Program-made: the position numbers and the translations under genes
The notes under the pieces: model-generated
Databases searched by the model: none
What the model was told of the DNA's origin: nothing
The model's input: only the letters and a program-made list of their open reading frames with translations
Assembly (NCBI GenBank): GCA_965369325.1
Contig: CBDUQI010000008.1
Location: 1-61,142 of the forward strand
Length of the DNA: 61,142 nucleotides
Direction: 5' to 3'
From: CBDUQI01 sp965369325
GTDB lineage: Bacteria; Pseudomonadota; Gammaproteobacteria; Steroidobacterales; JBCBZW01
In this document: positions 53,521 through 61,142 of the stretch, piece after piece
Position numbering within the stretch: position 1 is the first letter of the stretch
Layout: each line of letters starts with the position of its first letter

Positions 53521-54284
53521 ACGCATCAGCTACCATTGCGAATTCACGACTCAGATAGGTCAAGTCTTGTGTTTCGCGCGCAGTCATGGATTTTGAGAAT
53601 TGCGTGTGGAAATTGTTTGACTCAGTTCCTTCATTCGAGGCAGTGACCACCAGCGTCTTGCCGTCAAGCGGCATCGACGAGAATGCCAGCGATAACTCTT
53701 GCGCCTGCTTGCCATCATTCCACCACAGAGCGGGGCTAGATGTCAGATACGCATCAAAGGCGTTGGGTGTGCTCCGCAGAGTATTCAGTACGAACAAACC
53801 AGCGAGTGAGTGGCCAGCAACGGCGCGGTAAGGATGTGCTCTAAAGCTCTTCTCGATGTACGAGATTAACTCTTCGGTCAAGAACTCTCGGAATTTTCGC
53901 TCTTCCTCGTTAACCTCACCGTTATCTCCAGAGGTTGGTCGGAGTTCGTCACCCCGATTGACTGAGCCTTATACCGACGACCACGAAGTCTGGTATAGAG
54001 TTGGCGTTCTCTGCGAGGTATCGAACCGACGTCACGCTGTGGTGGAATTCGCTGCCTGCATCTAACACGTACAGCACTGGATATCGATTCTCTGAACTCG
54101 TTCTGTAATCGTGCGGCAGGCTGACGAGGATTTCGCGTTCCTCGTCAAGAACATCAGACGCTACGTGATGACGCATGCCGATACTAATCAAGCTATCGCC
54201 ACGGTCAGCGGCTGGAGAGCTAAGGGGGTACAAGGTGCCGATGCACACCAACGCCTGCACGCCAAGGCAGAGTCGGTGGTTCAA
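53521..54284 (-). pseudogene. Truncated, frameshifted esterase (alpha/beta hydrolase, Esterase D type)
   Basis: The 5' part from TTG 54284 gives a signal peptide and the esterase N-terminus (REILVSLPHDYRT, YPVLYVLDAGSEF, DFVVVGI). The frame then ends at about 53949. One base out of frame the protein continues as NRGDELRPTSGD and on through VAGHSLAGLF with the nucleophile Ser and LTSSPALWWNDG. Homology fades near 53521, where an FG-GAP remnant on the other strand begins, so the C-terminus with the catalytic His is missing. It starts inside the end of the M56 gene (TTGA overlap), so it was the third gene of the blaI-blaR1-like operon. A sequencing error could explain the single frameshift but not the lost C-terminus. 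Confidence 0.75.
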
Positions 54285-55288
54285 AATCCTAACTCACTGT
54301 ATACGGAACACCATCTGGTGGAGCTAGTCGATGAGTCGAGTGATGCTTCGGCTCGAGGCATCGTAAATGCTGTGAGTGCTACCAATGCAACTATTGTGCA
54401 GGCGCCAAACAAGCTTTGCGGCAGGCTTTTTCGGTGGTTATCAAGTGCAGCAACGCGCCCAAGCAAATCGTGTTTCGTGTCGATGAATGACACCACATGC
54501 GTTGAGTTAACGCCCGACGTTACGGTTTTCAACATTGCCATCGCATAGTTCGCCCGAACCAACCGCGGCTCGTCCCAGATGACAGCATGATCACATGCAC
54601 GCTCTTGGTCCATCCGAAATCGACGTTCGGCGATTGCAAACAGTGGTATGAACCAGAAGCAACACCGGAGAAAACTGAATAGCAGATTCCAACACATGTC
54701 GTGCCTCTTTAAGTGCACGAGTTCATGACGCAGCATCAGATTCTGCTCGGCTCGCGAAAATGAATCGAAAAAATCGGCCGGCACAACCAATGTTGGCGCG
54801 ATAACGCCCAGCAACGCCGGGCTTTGCAAACGTCTCGTGATAGTTGCCTGTGGCGCCGGGAACACACCAACCCTTGAGCATATCTCGGTGATAATCCTTT
54901 GCTGCGATACTGGCAACGACGTGGTGTCTTGCAGTACCGCTGTGCGCATCCTACGGGTATCGACATACAGTCGTGTTGCTGAGAACATGATGCCGAGCGC
55001 CCAACATGCGCCGAGGACGCTAAGCCACTCAGGAGCGATCGAACCAACAACGACGTCAGCTACCGAATTCATAGTGAAAGTGAGTGGGGTGTTGTACGGC
55101 AACGTTGCCCAAGCCGCGTTTGGCAGCAGTGGCACAATAAACGGAATAAGCAACAATAACCACAACGCATAGGTCCATTGTGCACCGCCGAGTCGCTGAA
55201 CGAGCGGCCGCATCACAGCAATCGCCACAATCAGGGAACACATGGTGATCCCGACGAGAAGCGTGGTGCTGAGCAAGTTGCCGAGCAT
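54281..55288 (-). CDS. BlaR1-like M56 membrane metallopeptidase
   Basis: A 335-residue membrane protein with helices at about 4-26, 38-56, 83-104 and 198-220 and one near 300-312. The zinc-protease motif is RHELVHLKRHD (His188, Glu189, His192), with the third ligand Glu229 in QERACDHAV. This is the membrane and protease part of BlaR1/MecR1. The C-terminal penicillin-binding sensor domain is absent and only a short tail follows the last helix. It should respond to an unknown signal and cleave the neighbouring BlaI-like repressor. ATG overlaps the repressor stop (TAATG). Confidence 0.88.
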   Translation of the reverse strand: MLGNLLSTTLLVGITMCSLIVAIAVMRPLVQRLGGAQWTYALWLLLLIPFIVPLLPNAAWATLPYNTPLTFTMNSVADVVVGSIAPEWLSVLGACWALGIMFSATRLYVDTRRMRTAVLQDTTSLPVSQQRIITEICSRVGVFPAPQATITRRLQSPALLGVIAPTLVVPADFFDSFSRAEQNLMLRHELVHLKRHDMCWNLLFSFLRCCFWFIPLFAIAERRFRMDQERACDHAVIWDEPRLVRANYAMAMLKTVTSGVNSTHVVSFIDTKHDLLGRVAALDNHRKSLPQSLFGACTIVALVALTAFTMPRAEASLDSSTSSTRWCSVYSELGF

Positions 55289-55662
55289 TACCCGGACAGC
55301 CTCGAAATCAGTTTTCGTAGCTCTTTCAAATCGGTTTCCGACAATGAGTCAGCGTCGACAAACGTTGTGAGTAATGGTGAAAGTTGTCCATCGAAGAGAT
55401 CACAGAGGAGATTTTGCGCTTTGTCCTTCCGAAAAGACGCCTTGTCGAGCACGGGGAAATACAGAAAGCCGCCGGGGGCTTTGTCGTAGTCGATTGCGCC
55501 TTTATCGACCAGGCGCCGGATTAACGTATTTACGGTCTTCTTGTGCCAGTGACGTTCTGGATAAACAGCCTCGACAATCTCGCCGCTACGCATGGGGCTA
55601 CGCCGCCACAGCGCAGTCATGACCACCAGCTCTGATTTTGTGACGTCTATCAACTTTATCAC
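55288..55662 (-). CDS. BlaI/MecI-family transcriptional repressor
   Basis: A 124-residue winged-helix repressor: LIDVTKSELVVMTALW, SGEIVEAVYPERHWHKKTVN as the recognition-helix region, LIRRLVDKGAI, and a C-terminal dimerisation helix pair. It should bind the two dyads just upstream and control itself, the M56 protease and the esterase. GTG 55662 lies only 4 bases from the first operator and lacks a ribosome site. TTG 55653, three codons later, has GGTGAT before it and may be the true start. Confidence 0.9.
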   Translation of the reverse strand: MIKLIDVTKSELVVMTALWRRSPMRSGEIVEAVYPERHWHKKTVNTLIRRLVDKGAIDYDKAPGGFLYFPVLDKASFRKDKAQNLLCDLFDGQLSPLLTTFVDADSLSETDLKELRKLISRLSG

Positions 55663-55666
55663 CGCT

Positions 55667-55703
55667 GACTACAGTTGTGGTCCATAAGACCACAGTTGTA
55701 GTC
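55667..55703. promoter_or_regulatory. Two BlaI-type operators
   Basis: GACTACAGTTGTGGTC (55667-55682) and GACCACAGTTGTAGTC (55688-55703). Each fits the GACTACA-N2-TGTAGTC consensus of BlaI/MecI operators with one change, in opposite halves. The centres are 21 bp apart, two helical turns, so two dimers would bind on one DNA face. Their place directly before the repressor gene indicates autoregulation. Confidence 0.88.
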
Positions 55704-55984
55704 CAGGGGTCAAATGCAGGGTGTGACCCGATGTTGCCGCCCGCGGTCGTCCGGTTCTGGCGGACCCGCCCTAACTGGATTGGAACCCACGGATTCAACT
55801 ACTCACAAGAGCTGCCATAACGGACATTCCCTTCGGCGTCTATACTTGGAATAGCAGCGGTCCTTTTGGGCCAAGGCAGTGACGCAGCAAGCCGGCTAGC
55901 GCTGCACCGCCGGATTTGGCCGATCCGGTCGGGCGAAGCGCTACGGTAAGTAGGTGAATAAGAATCAACTTATTGGGGAATCGA
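55704..55984 (+). other. Leader region of the VPLPA-CTERM gene with possible RNA structure
   Basis: 281 bases. Inverted repeats include CCGGAT/ATCCGG (55910-55915 and 55923-55928) and CCTT/AAGG around TTGGGCC near 55862-55876. TATACT near 55841 is a -10 candidate. The segment GTGACGCAGCAAGCC is faintly like the core of a cyclic-di-GMP riboswitch, but the remaining conserved parts are not visible. Confidence 0.3.
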
Positions 55985-56602
55985 ATGCGCAAGCTCACAT
56001 CCATTGCACGAGCAGCAATTCTGGTTATCGGTCTCGCATCGAGCGCCACAAACGCCACGTCTCTATATAACTACTCGGGTGTGATTACGCTCTGCACCGG
56101 CGCATGTGCCCCCTTTGCCTCCCTGGCTGTTGGCTCTACAGTCACTGGCACGATTGCGATCGACACTACGCCGGGCGGCAGTTTCGGCGACGCCGATATC
56201 AACAACTTCGTTTTCATGCTATTCAATCCGGTCGTGCCGCCGGAAGGCCCGACCGGTGACCCCCTAACGGACAACCCGATAGTCCTCGACTCGGCTGCTG
56301 GTGTTGTCGCATCCAACGGCACAGCGGGTACGACCGATGCGGCCGATCAGATCGACAGCGGGCAGCTGCTGCTAGAATTGTTGCTATCGCCGTTTGTTGA
56401 AAGCGAAACGTTCATTGTGTTTGACTTGGCAACCGGCAATGGCCAGATGTGCATTTTTTATCAGGTTGCCGGTTGCATTCCTAACGCGACTGAATCGCTG
56501 AAATTCGAAGGTCAGTTCAGCCTGGTTCCACTGCCGGCTGCTATGTGGCTGCTGCTCTCGGCTGTCGGCATGCTCGGTTGGACTCGCCGCAAAACTGGCT
56601 AG
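55985..56602 (+). CDS. Secreted VPLPA-CTERM-sorted protein of unknown function
   Basis: A 205-residue protein with a signal peptide (residues 1-24) and a beta-rich body. The C-terminal sorting signal has the motif VPLPAAMWLLLSAVGMLGW, then RRK. This is the VPLPA variant of PEP-CTERM signals: motif, membrane helix, basic end. It is processed by an exosortase, usually in organisms that make exopolysaccharide. No exosortase is in the window. ATG 55985 is 12 bases after an alternative TTG. The body has no recognised domain. Confidence 0.82.
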   Translation: MRKLTSIARAAILVIGLASSATNATSLYNYSGVITLCTGACAPFASLAVGSTVTGTIAIDTTPGGSFGDADINNFVFMLFNPVVPPEGPTGDPLTDNPIVLDSAAGVVASNGTAGTTDAADQIDSGQLLLELLLSPFVESETFIVFDLATGNGQMCIFYQVAGCIPNATESLKFEGQFSLVPLPAAMWLLLSAVGMLGWTRRKTG

Positions 56603-56661
56603 CGAAAATTAAAACCGCTCCTCTGGCCGCATATCCTCGCTGGACTGTTTAGGCACATTCA

Positions 56662-57405
56662 CTAAATCTCGACAAGGCCCTCAAAAGTGATTGCATCACT
56701 GCCAGGAGCTATTGATCGGGTATCGCGATTGTCAAAGCCTTCGGCGATTTCGTACTTCACGCCAACAAGTGCTTCAATATCCCGATCGGTATTGACAAAG
56801 CTTCGGTCCAATCGTGAAAACGGTTCCAAGTACTCCTCATCCGTCAATAGTTGTGCGATGGCATTTGTGGCGATTCTGCTTATTCCGGACAGAATGATAA
56901 TTTTTCGTTGATTCCCAGGGCTAACGAACGGGTTACTCGCGACCACCAGAATCCCATACATCTGCCCGGCGTGATCATCCACCACGACGGGAAACGGCGT
57001 CGTGTGGCCATCCTGATGGATTTGTTTGACACCTTCCGTCTCCGCGGAGTCCTCACCTGCTGCGCCATCGCGCTGCTGCCAGTAGAAAGAGCTGTCCGTT
57101 TGCTTATTCTGCTTGATCAGCACGTAACCCTTCTGCTTCGTTCGTTCGTCCCATACGGAGGGATTTGATGAACTCTGGCAAGTACGATCTCTGCGAAATC
57201 GCTCACATCGGGCGATCCCACAATGATGCAGTCCTTGTCCATCAACAGGTCTCTTCGATCAGAAATTGCCGTCGCCAACTGACCTGCATCCTTAAATACC
57301 GGGCAATACATCCGCAACCAAAGCGACAAAACGACGCCCCACCGTCTCCTGGCTGATGTCCTGTGCATCCGCATGATTACCTGACAGGCTCAGCGCCAAA
57401 CTCAA
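56662..57405 (-). pseudogene. Secreted hypothetical protein broken by two frameshifts
   Basis: Three consecutive minus-strand frames together look like one protein. From TTG 57405 the first reads LSLALSLSGNHADAQDISQ (signal-like) and VGRRFVALVADVLPGI, then a stop at 57292. The second continues from about 57300 as VFKDAGQLATAISDRRDLLM and DCIIVGSPDVSDFAEIVLAR, then a stop at 57117. The third reads KGYVLIKQNKQTD, MYGILVVASNPF and KIIILSGISRIATNAIAQLL, ending at 56662. The second break lies in an ACGA tandem repeat near 57140-57152, where one extra 4-base unit would restore the frame. The GSP...YG...ILSG pattern recalls uncharacterised regulators and surface proteins; I cannot name it. Its 5' end lies in the acdS leader. 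Confidence 0.6.
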
Positions 57406-57488
57406 TATCAGGCAGGTTACTCGGCGGTAGGTACTTTTTGGCGGGTTATGGCTATTATCTGGGCAAACACCGGCACTCGGAGAGACGC

Positions 57489-58502
57489 ATGCTCGAGAAG
57501 TTCGAACGATTCCCCCTGACCTACGGCCCGACCCCGATCGAGCATCTGCCGCGGTTGTCAGAGGCGCTGGGTGGCAAGGTCGAGATCTGGGCGAAACGCG
57601 AAGACTGCAATTCCGGGCTGGCGATGGGGGGCAACAAGCTAAGGAAGTTGGAGTACATCGTGCCCGACGCTATCGCCTCGGGGGCCGACACCTTGGTCTC
57701 GATTGGTGGGGTTCAATCCAACCACACCCGTCTGGTGGCCGCCGTGGCGGCCAAGATCGGCATGAAGTGTCGGCTGGTTCAGGAGAGCTGGGTGCCGCAC
57801 GAAGATGCGGTCTACGATCGCGTTGGCAACATCATGATGACCCGACTGATGGGCGCGGACAGCCGTGTGGTCGACGACGGCTTTGATATCGGCATACGCA
57901 AAAGCTGGGAGGATGCCATGCAGGATGTGCGCGATCACGGTGGTATCCCCTACGGCATCCCGGCCGGTGCATCGGTGCACAAATTCGGCGGGCTGGGCTT
58001 TGTGGGCTTCGCCGAGGAGGTGCGCACGCAGGAAGCCGAGCTGGGTATCAAATTCGACTATGTCATCGTGTGTGTCGTCACGGGGTCGACCCAGGCGGGC
58101 ATGGTCGTCGGCTTCAAATCAGACGGTCGGGCCGAGCGGGTGATTGGTATCGACGCGTCGGGCACACTGGATCAAACGCGCGTGCAGGTGATGCAGATTG
58201 CGCGTGACACTGCGCAACTGATCGAGCTTGGGCAAGACATCACCGAGGCGGATGTGGTGATTAACCCCGACTACGCATATCCGGCCTACGGCGTGCCCAG
58301 CCATGAAACCAATGAGGCGATCCGGCTGGCGGCGCGTACGGAAGCGATGATCACCGATCCGGTGTACGAGGGGAAATCCATGCAGGGCATGATCGACCTG
58401 GTGGGTAAAGGCTTTTTCCCAACCGGTTCGAAAGTCCTCTACGCGCATCTTGGCGGTGCGCCCGCGTTGAACGGCTACGCGTACACCTACCGCAACGGCT
58501 AA
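57489..58502 (+). CDS. acdS: 1-aminocyclopropane-1-carboxylate deaminase
   Basis: A 337-residue PLP enzyme. Every residue that separates true ACC deaminase from D-cysteine desulfhydrase is present at the expected place, offset by one from the Pseudomonas numbering: Lys50 (GGNKLRK), Ser77 (GGVQSNHTR), Tyr267, Tyr293-Glu294 (DPVYEGKSM) and Leu321. It would cleave ACC, the plant ethylene precursor, to 2-oxobutyrate and ammonia. 2-Oxobutyrate is also the product of IlvA. ATG 57489 with GGAGAG upstream gives the family's standard length. Confidence 0.92.
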   Translation: MLEKFERFPLTYGPTPIEHLPRLSEALGGKVEIWAKREDCNSGLAMGGNKLRKLEYIVPDAIASGADTLVSIGGVQSNHTRLVAAVAAKIGMKCRLVQESWVPHEDAVYDRVGNIMMTRLMGADSRVVDDGFDIGIRKSWEDAMQDVRDHGGIPYGIPAGASVHKFGGLGFVGFAEEVRTQEAELGIKFDYVIVCVVTGSTQAGMVVGFKSDGRAERVIGIDASGTLDQTRVQVMQIARDTAQLIELGQDITEADVVINPDYAYPAYGVPSHETNEAIRLAARTEAMITDPVYEGKSMQGMIDLVGKGFFPTGSKVLYAHLGGAPALNGYAYTYRNG

Positions 58503-58556
58503 GGCGTGCAGTCTGTGTGCGATTCAGCGCGTTAGGTGTAAGGGAACTCAAGAGAA

Positions 58557-58643
<87 letters not shown>

Positions 58644-58703
58644 ATCAAGGGGCTAACCCGTCGGCGGCGGCATGGCCGGCACCAGAGGGGCTAAGGGTCG
58701 AGA

Positions 58704-58732
58704 AATGTAGCGACACGCTGTAGTCTTGTCAA
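58704..58732 (-). promoter_or_regulatory. Promoter of tRNA-Leu
   Basis: On the minus strand: TTGACA (58732 to 58727), exactly 17 bases, then TACATT (58709 to 58704). Transcription would start near 58697, about 54 bases before the mature tRNA. Confidence 0.75.
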
Positions 58733-58769
58733 TCCGATTGCACGACAAATTCCTCAGGTGACCAGATAC

Positions 58770-61142
58770 TTGGCTAAGAAACCCCCTAGCTGGCAACAGC
58801 ACGATCCCGATTATCAGCGCGAACAACGCCGATATGAGCACCCTATCCCCAGTCGCAACTACATTTTGCAAGCCCTTGAGGCCTACGACGCACCCATGAG
58901 CTTCTCTGCGCTGACCAGCGAGATTGGTGTGCGCGGCCAAGGCCAGCGCGAGGGGCTGAAGAGCCGATTGCGCGCAATGGTGCGCGATGGGCAGATTATC
59001 CGCAATCGGCGCGAGGAGTATTGCCTGATCGACCGTATTCCGGTCATTGTCGGTAAGGTCACCGGCCATCGTGATGGTTTCGGCTTTCTCATTCCGGACG
59101 AAGGCGAGGACGATATCTACCTGTCTCCGGTGCAAATGCGCGAGGTGATGCACGGAGACCGGATAGCGGTACGAGTCAAAGGCTACGATCGTCGCGGGCG
59201 CCCAGAGGGCTCGCTGGTGGAGGTGCTGGCGCGCGCTCATAAGGAGATTGCCGGGCGTTATATCCACGAAGGGGGCCTGGGTTTTGTGGTGCCGGATAAC
59301 ACCCGTATCTCCCAGCACGTGATCATCCCGCCAGGCAAGGCCGCCGGGGCCAAGCCCTCGCAGATGGTGGTGGCCAGCATTGATGAGTATCCCACGCGCA
59401 ACTCCGAGACCATCGGTCAGGTGGTGGAGGTGCTGGGCGCCCCGGACGAGCCTGGCATCGAGACTGAGATAGCCATTCGCAGCTTCGGCCTTCCACACGA
59501 GTGGCCGGATGAGGCGGCTGCGCAGGCCGCCAAGTTCCCCAAAACAGTTACCACCGCGGCCAAACGCGGTCGGACCGATTACCGAGATCTTCCGCTGGTT
59601 ACCATCGACGGTGCTGACGCACGTGACTTTGATGATGCCGTATACGCCAAGCGGACCCCTTCTGGGTGGCGTTTGATCGTGGCCATTGCGGACGTCTCGC
59701 ACTACGTGGCCAACGGTGCACCGCTGGACCGCGAAGCGCACAAGCGCGGCACCTCGGTGTACTTCCCACAGCGGGTTATCCCGATGCTGCCGGAGAATTT
59801 GTCCAACGGGCTGTGCTCGCTGAATCCGAAGGTCGATCGGCTGTGCATGGTGTGCGAGATGCTGGTGGACAAAAACGGCGAGGTCACGCGCGCGGCGTTT
59901 CGTGAAGGGGTAATGCGCTCGCATGCGCGGCTGACCTACACGCAGGTGGCAAACGCGCTGGTCGAGCAGGATGCCAAAGAGATCGATCGGCTGGACGCGC
60001 TGATGCCGATGCTGCGCGAGCTGCACGAGATGTATCGGGCGATGGCAAAGGCGCGTCAGCGCCGTGGCGCAATCGATTTTGATATGCCGAATGTGCAGGC
60101 GGTATTTCACGAGGACGGGCCGGACAAGGGCCGGATCCGAGACATCGTGCGTTATGAGCGCAACGATGCACACAAGATTATCGAAGAGTGCATGATCGCG
60201 GCCAACGTGCAGGCCGCCAGATTTTTGCTCAAGCACAAAGTGCCCGCGCTGTACCGCCGTCACGATTCGCCCAAGCAGGAGCGCGTGGACGCACTGCGCA
60301 GCTTTCTGGGAACGTTGGGGCTGCGTTTGGACGCAGGTGCGCGAGGCAAAGCGGCAGCCAAGGATCGCAGCGGCAGTCAGCGCAAAGGCCAGGGCAAAGA
60401 CAAGCATAAAACTAGAGCGGGTTCATCGTCCGACGGGCAGGACCGCGCCCGAATCGCCCCCAAACAACTGCGCGATGTACTCATCCGGGCGCGAGGGCGC
60501 GAGGATGTCGCGCTGATCGAAACCGTGGTGCTGCGTACCATGGCACTGGCGGTCTACCATCCCGAGTCGCAGGGGCATTTCGGGTTGGCACTGGGCGAGT
60601 ATGCGCACTTTACCTCGCCCATTCGCCGCTATCCGGATTTGCTGGTGCACCGGGGCATCCGGCATATCCTGCGCGGCGGCAAAGCCGGGGACTTCGCGTA
60701 CTCACCCAAGGCGATGGAGGCACTGGGCCGGCAATGCTCAGAAACCGAGCGCCGGGCGGAGGAGGCCAGCCGCGAAGTCATGGACTGGCTCAAGTGCGAG
60801 CTGATGCAGGACGCACTAGGTAAGAGCTTTGATGCCACCGTCACCGGCGTCACCGACTTCGGCTTGTTTGTGGAGCTGAAAAAACTACCGGTCGAAGGGC
60901 TGGTGCATGTGTCCTCATTGGGCTCGGACTACTTTGTCCACGAGCCTGATCATCACCGGCTGGTGGGGCGGCGCAGCGGCAAGTCTTTCCGACTGGCCGA
61001 CCCCATCCGCGTACGGGTGACCGAAGTGGACATGGACAACCGCAAAATCGACTTCGATCTGGCCGACGGTGGCGACCGACGTGAGTCTGCGGGCCGGGGC
61101 AAGAGCAAGGGTCGTGGCAAGGACAAGGGTAAGGGCCAAGGC
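58770..61142 (+). CDS. rnr: Ribonuclease R (3' end outside window)
   Basis: 791 codons seen, open to the window edge. TTG 58770 is preferred because AGGTGA ends eight bases before it and the protein then starts AKKPPSWQQHDPDYQRE, close to other RNase R N-termini; GTG 58758 is possible. Order: helix-turn-helix (~25-90), cold-shock domains (~95-260), RNB catalytic domain with DGADARDFDDA holding the metal Asp residues (near 277), S1 domain (~685-770) and a Lys/Gly-rich tail. It degrades structured RNA from the 3' end. Between the RNB helices at ~520-570 there is an unusual basic low-complexity insertion. It is divergent from tRNA-Leu. Confidence 0.95.
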   Translation, partial: MAKKPPSWQQHDPDYQREQRRYEHPIPSRNYILQALEAYDAPMSFSALTSEIGVRGQGQREGLKSRLRAMVRDGQIIRNRREEYCLIDRIPVIVGKVTGHRDGFGFLIPDEGEDDIYLSPVQMREVMHGDRIAVRVKGYDRRGRPEGSLVEVLARAHKEIAGRYIHEGGLGFVVPDNTRISQHVIIPPGKAAGAKPSQMVVASIDEYPTRNSETIGQVVEVLGAPDEPGIETEIAIRSFGLPHEWPDEAAAQAAKFPKTVTTAAKRGRTDYRDLPLVTIDGADARDFDDAVYAKRTPSGWRLIVAIADVSHYVANGAPLDREAHKRGTSVYFPQRVIPMLPENLSNGLCSLNPKVDRLCMVCEMLVDKNGEVTRAAFREGVMRSHARLTYTQVANALVEQDAKEIDRLDALMPMLRELHEMYRAMAKARQRRGAIDFDMPNVQAVFHEDGPDKGRIRDIVRYERNDAHKIIEECMIAANVQAARFLLKHKVPALYRRHDSPKQERVDALRSFLGTLGLRLDAGARGKAAAKDRSGSQRKGQGKDKHKTRAGSSSDGQDRARIAPKQLRDVLIRARGREDVALIETVVLRTMALAVYHPESQGHFGLALGEYAHFTSPIRRYPDLLVHRGIRHILRGGKAGDFAYSPKAMEALGRQCSETERRAEEASREVMDWLKCELMQDALGKSFDATVTGVTDFGLFVELKKLPVEGLVHVSSLGSDYFVHEPDHHRLVGRRSGKSFRLADPIRVRVTEVDMDNRKIDFDLADGGDRRESAGRGKSKGRGKDKGKGQG

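Noticed and set aside
55855..55935. Cyclic-di-GMP (GEMM) riboswitch candidate
   Set aside because: Only a short GACGCA...AAGCC-like piece is present; the paired helices and the second conserved strand are not recognisable.
58653..60407. 584-codon open frame on the minus strand
   Set aside because: It is antisense to rnr, covers the tRNA-Leu promoter and has His/Arg-rich composition typical of the mirror frame of a GC-rich gene.

Overview
The window is most likely chromosome of a free-living, GC-rich gammaproteobacterium, probably marine or sediment-associated. This is inferred from gene content, not from a marker gene. The supporting content is PntAB, a zwf-pgl-edd-eda Entner-Doudoroff cluster, a two-domain biosynthetic IlvA, long secreted proteins with thrombospondin-3/dockerin-like tails, a VPLPA-CTERM protein and a laminarin-type GH16/GH3 locus. 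Genes are packed in short operons with many 1-4 bp stop/start overlaps and frequent GTG or TTG starts. No IS element, phage gene or CRISPR array was seen.

Layout. 1-13.4 kb: a partial membrane protein and a phospholipase A2-like secreted protein (minus strand). Then, on the plus strand, a BNR-repeat exported protein, a nucleotide-exchange/MFS-type carrier, a proline-rich SHOCT protein, a 1370-residue mosaic secreted c-type cytochrome and an FMN hydroxyacid oxidase. 12.0-15.0 kb: an amidohydrolase lipoprotein and a phytoene-dehydrogenase-like flavoprotein (minus). 15.4-17.0 kb: a NERD-domain and a DUF4124-type membrane protein. 17.2-28.2 kb: a colinear surface-glycan cluster with a GT2, an NAD epimerase, a flavoprotein, WbpD/WbpE/WbpI/WbpB-like enzymes for a diacetamido-uronic-acid sugar nucleotide, a NodB-type deacetylase, a methyltransferase and a large membrane protein. 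It is followed by apt and, convergently, a sulfotransferase. 30.3-33.2 kb: ilvA, a class II aldolase and a Bcp peroxiredoxin. 33.5-40.8 kb: zwf, pgl, edd, eda, a P450 and hppD. 41.0-44.0 kb: pntAB.

44.0-51.6 kb is a self-contained beta-glucan utilisation locus. A LacI-family regulator, glucokinase and GH3 beta-glucosidase form one operon, and a GH16 endo-glucanase is divergent to it. The shared intergenic region holds a textbook promoter (TTGACA, 17 bp, TATAAA) whose two flanks are 16-bp inverted copies of a LacI-type operator. Glucose released and phosphorylated here would feed the Entner-Doudoroff cluster 10 kb away, and PntAB would balance the NADPH made by Zwf. That link is inference from gene content.

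51.7-57.4 kb looks accessory and partly decayed. It holds an AlkP-fold protein, a BlaI/BlaR1-like repressor-metalloprotease pair with two clear BlaI-type operators, a truncated and frameshifted esterase that starts inside the sensor gene, an FG-GAP repeat fragment on the other strand, a VPLPA-CTERM protein and a secreted protein broken by two frameshifts. 57.5-61.1 kb: an intact-looking ACC deaminase, tRNA-Leu(CAG) with its own promoter, and RNase R running off the window end.
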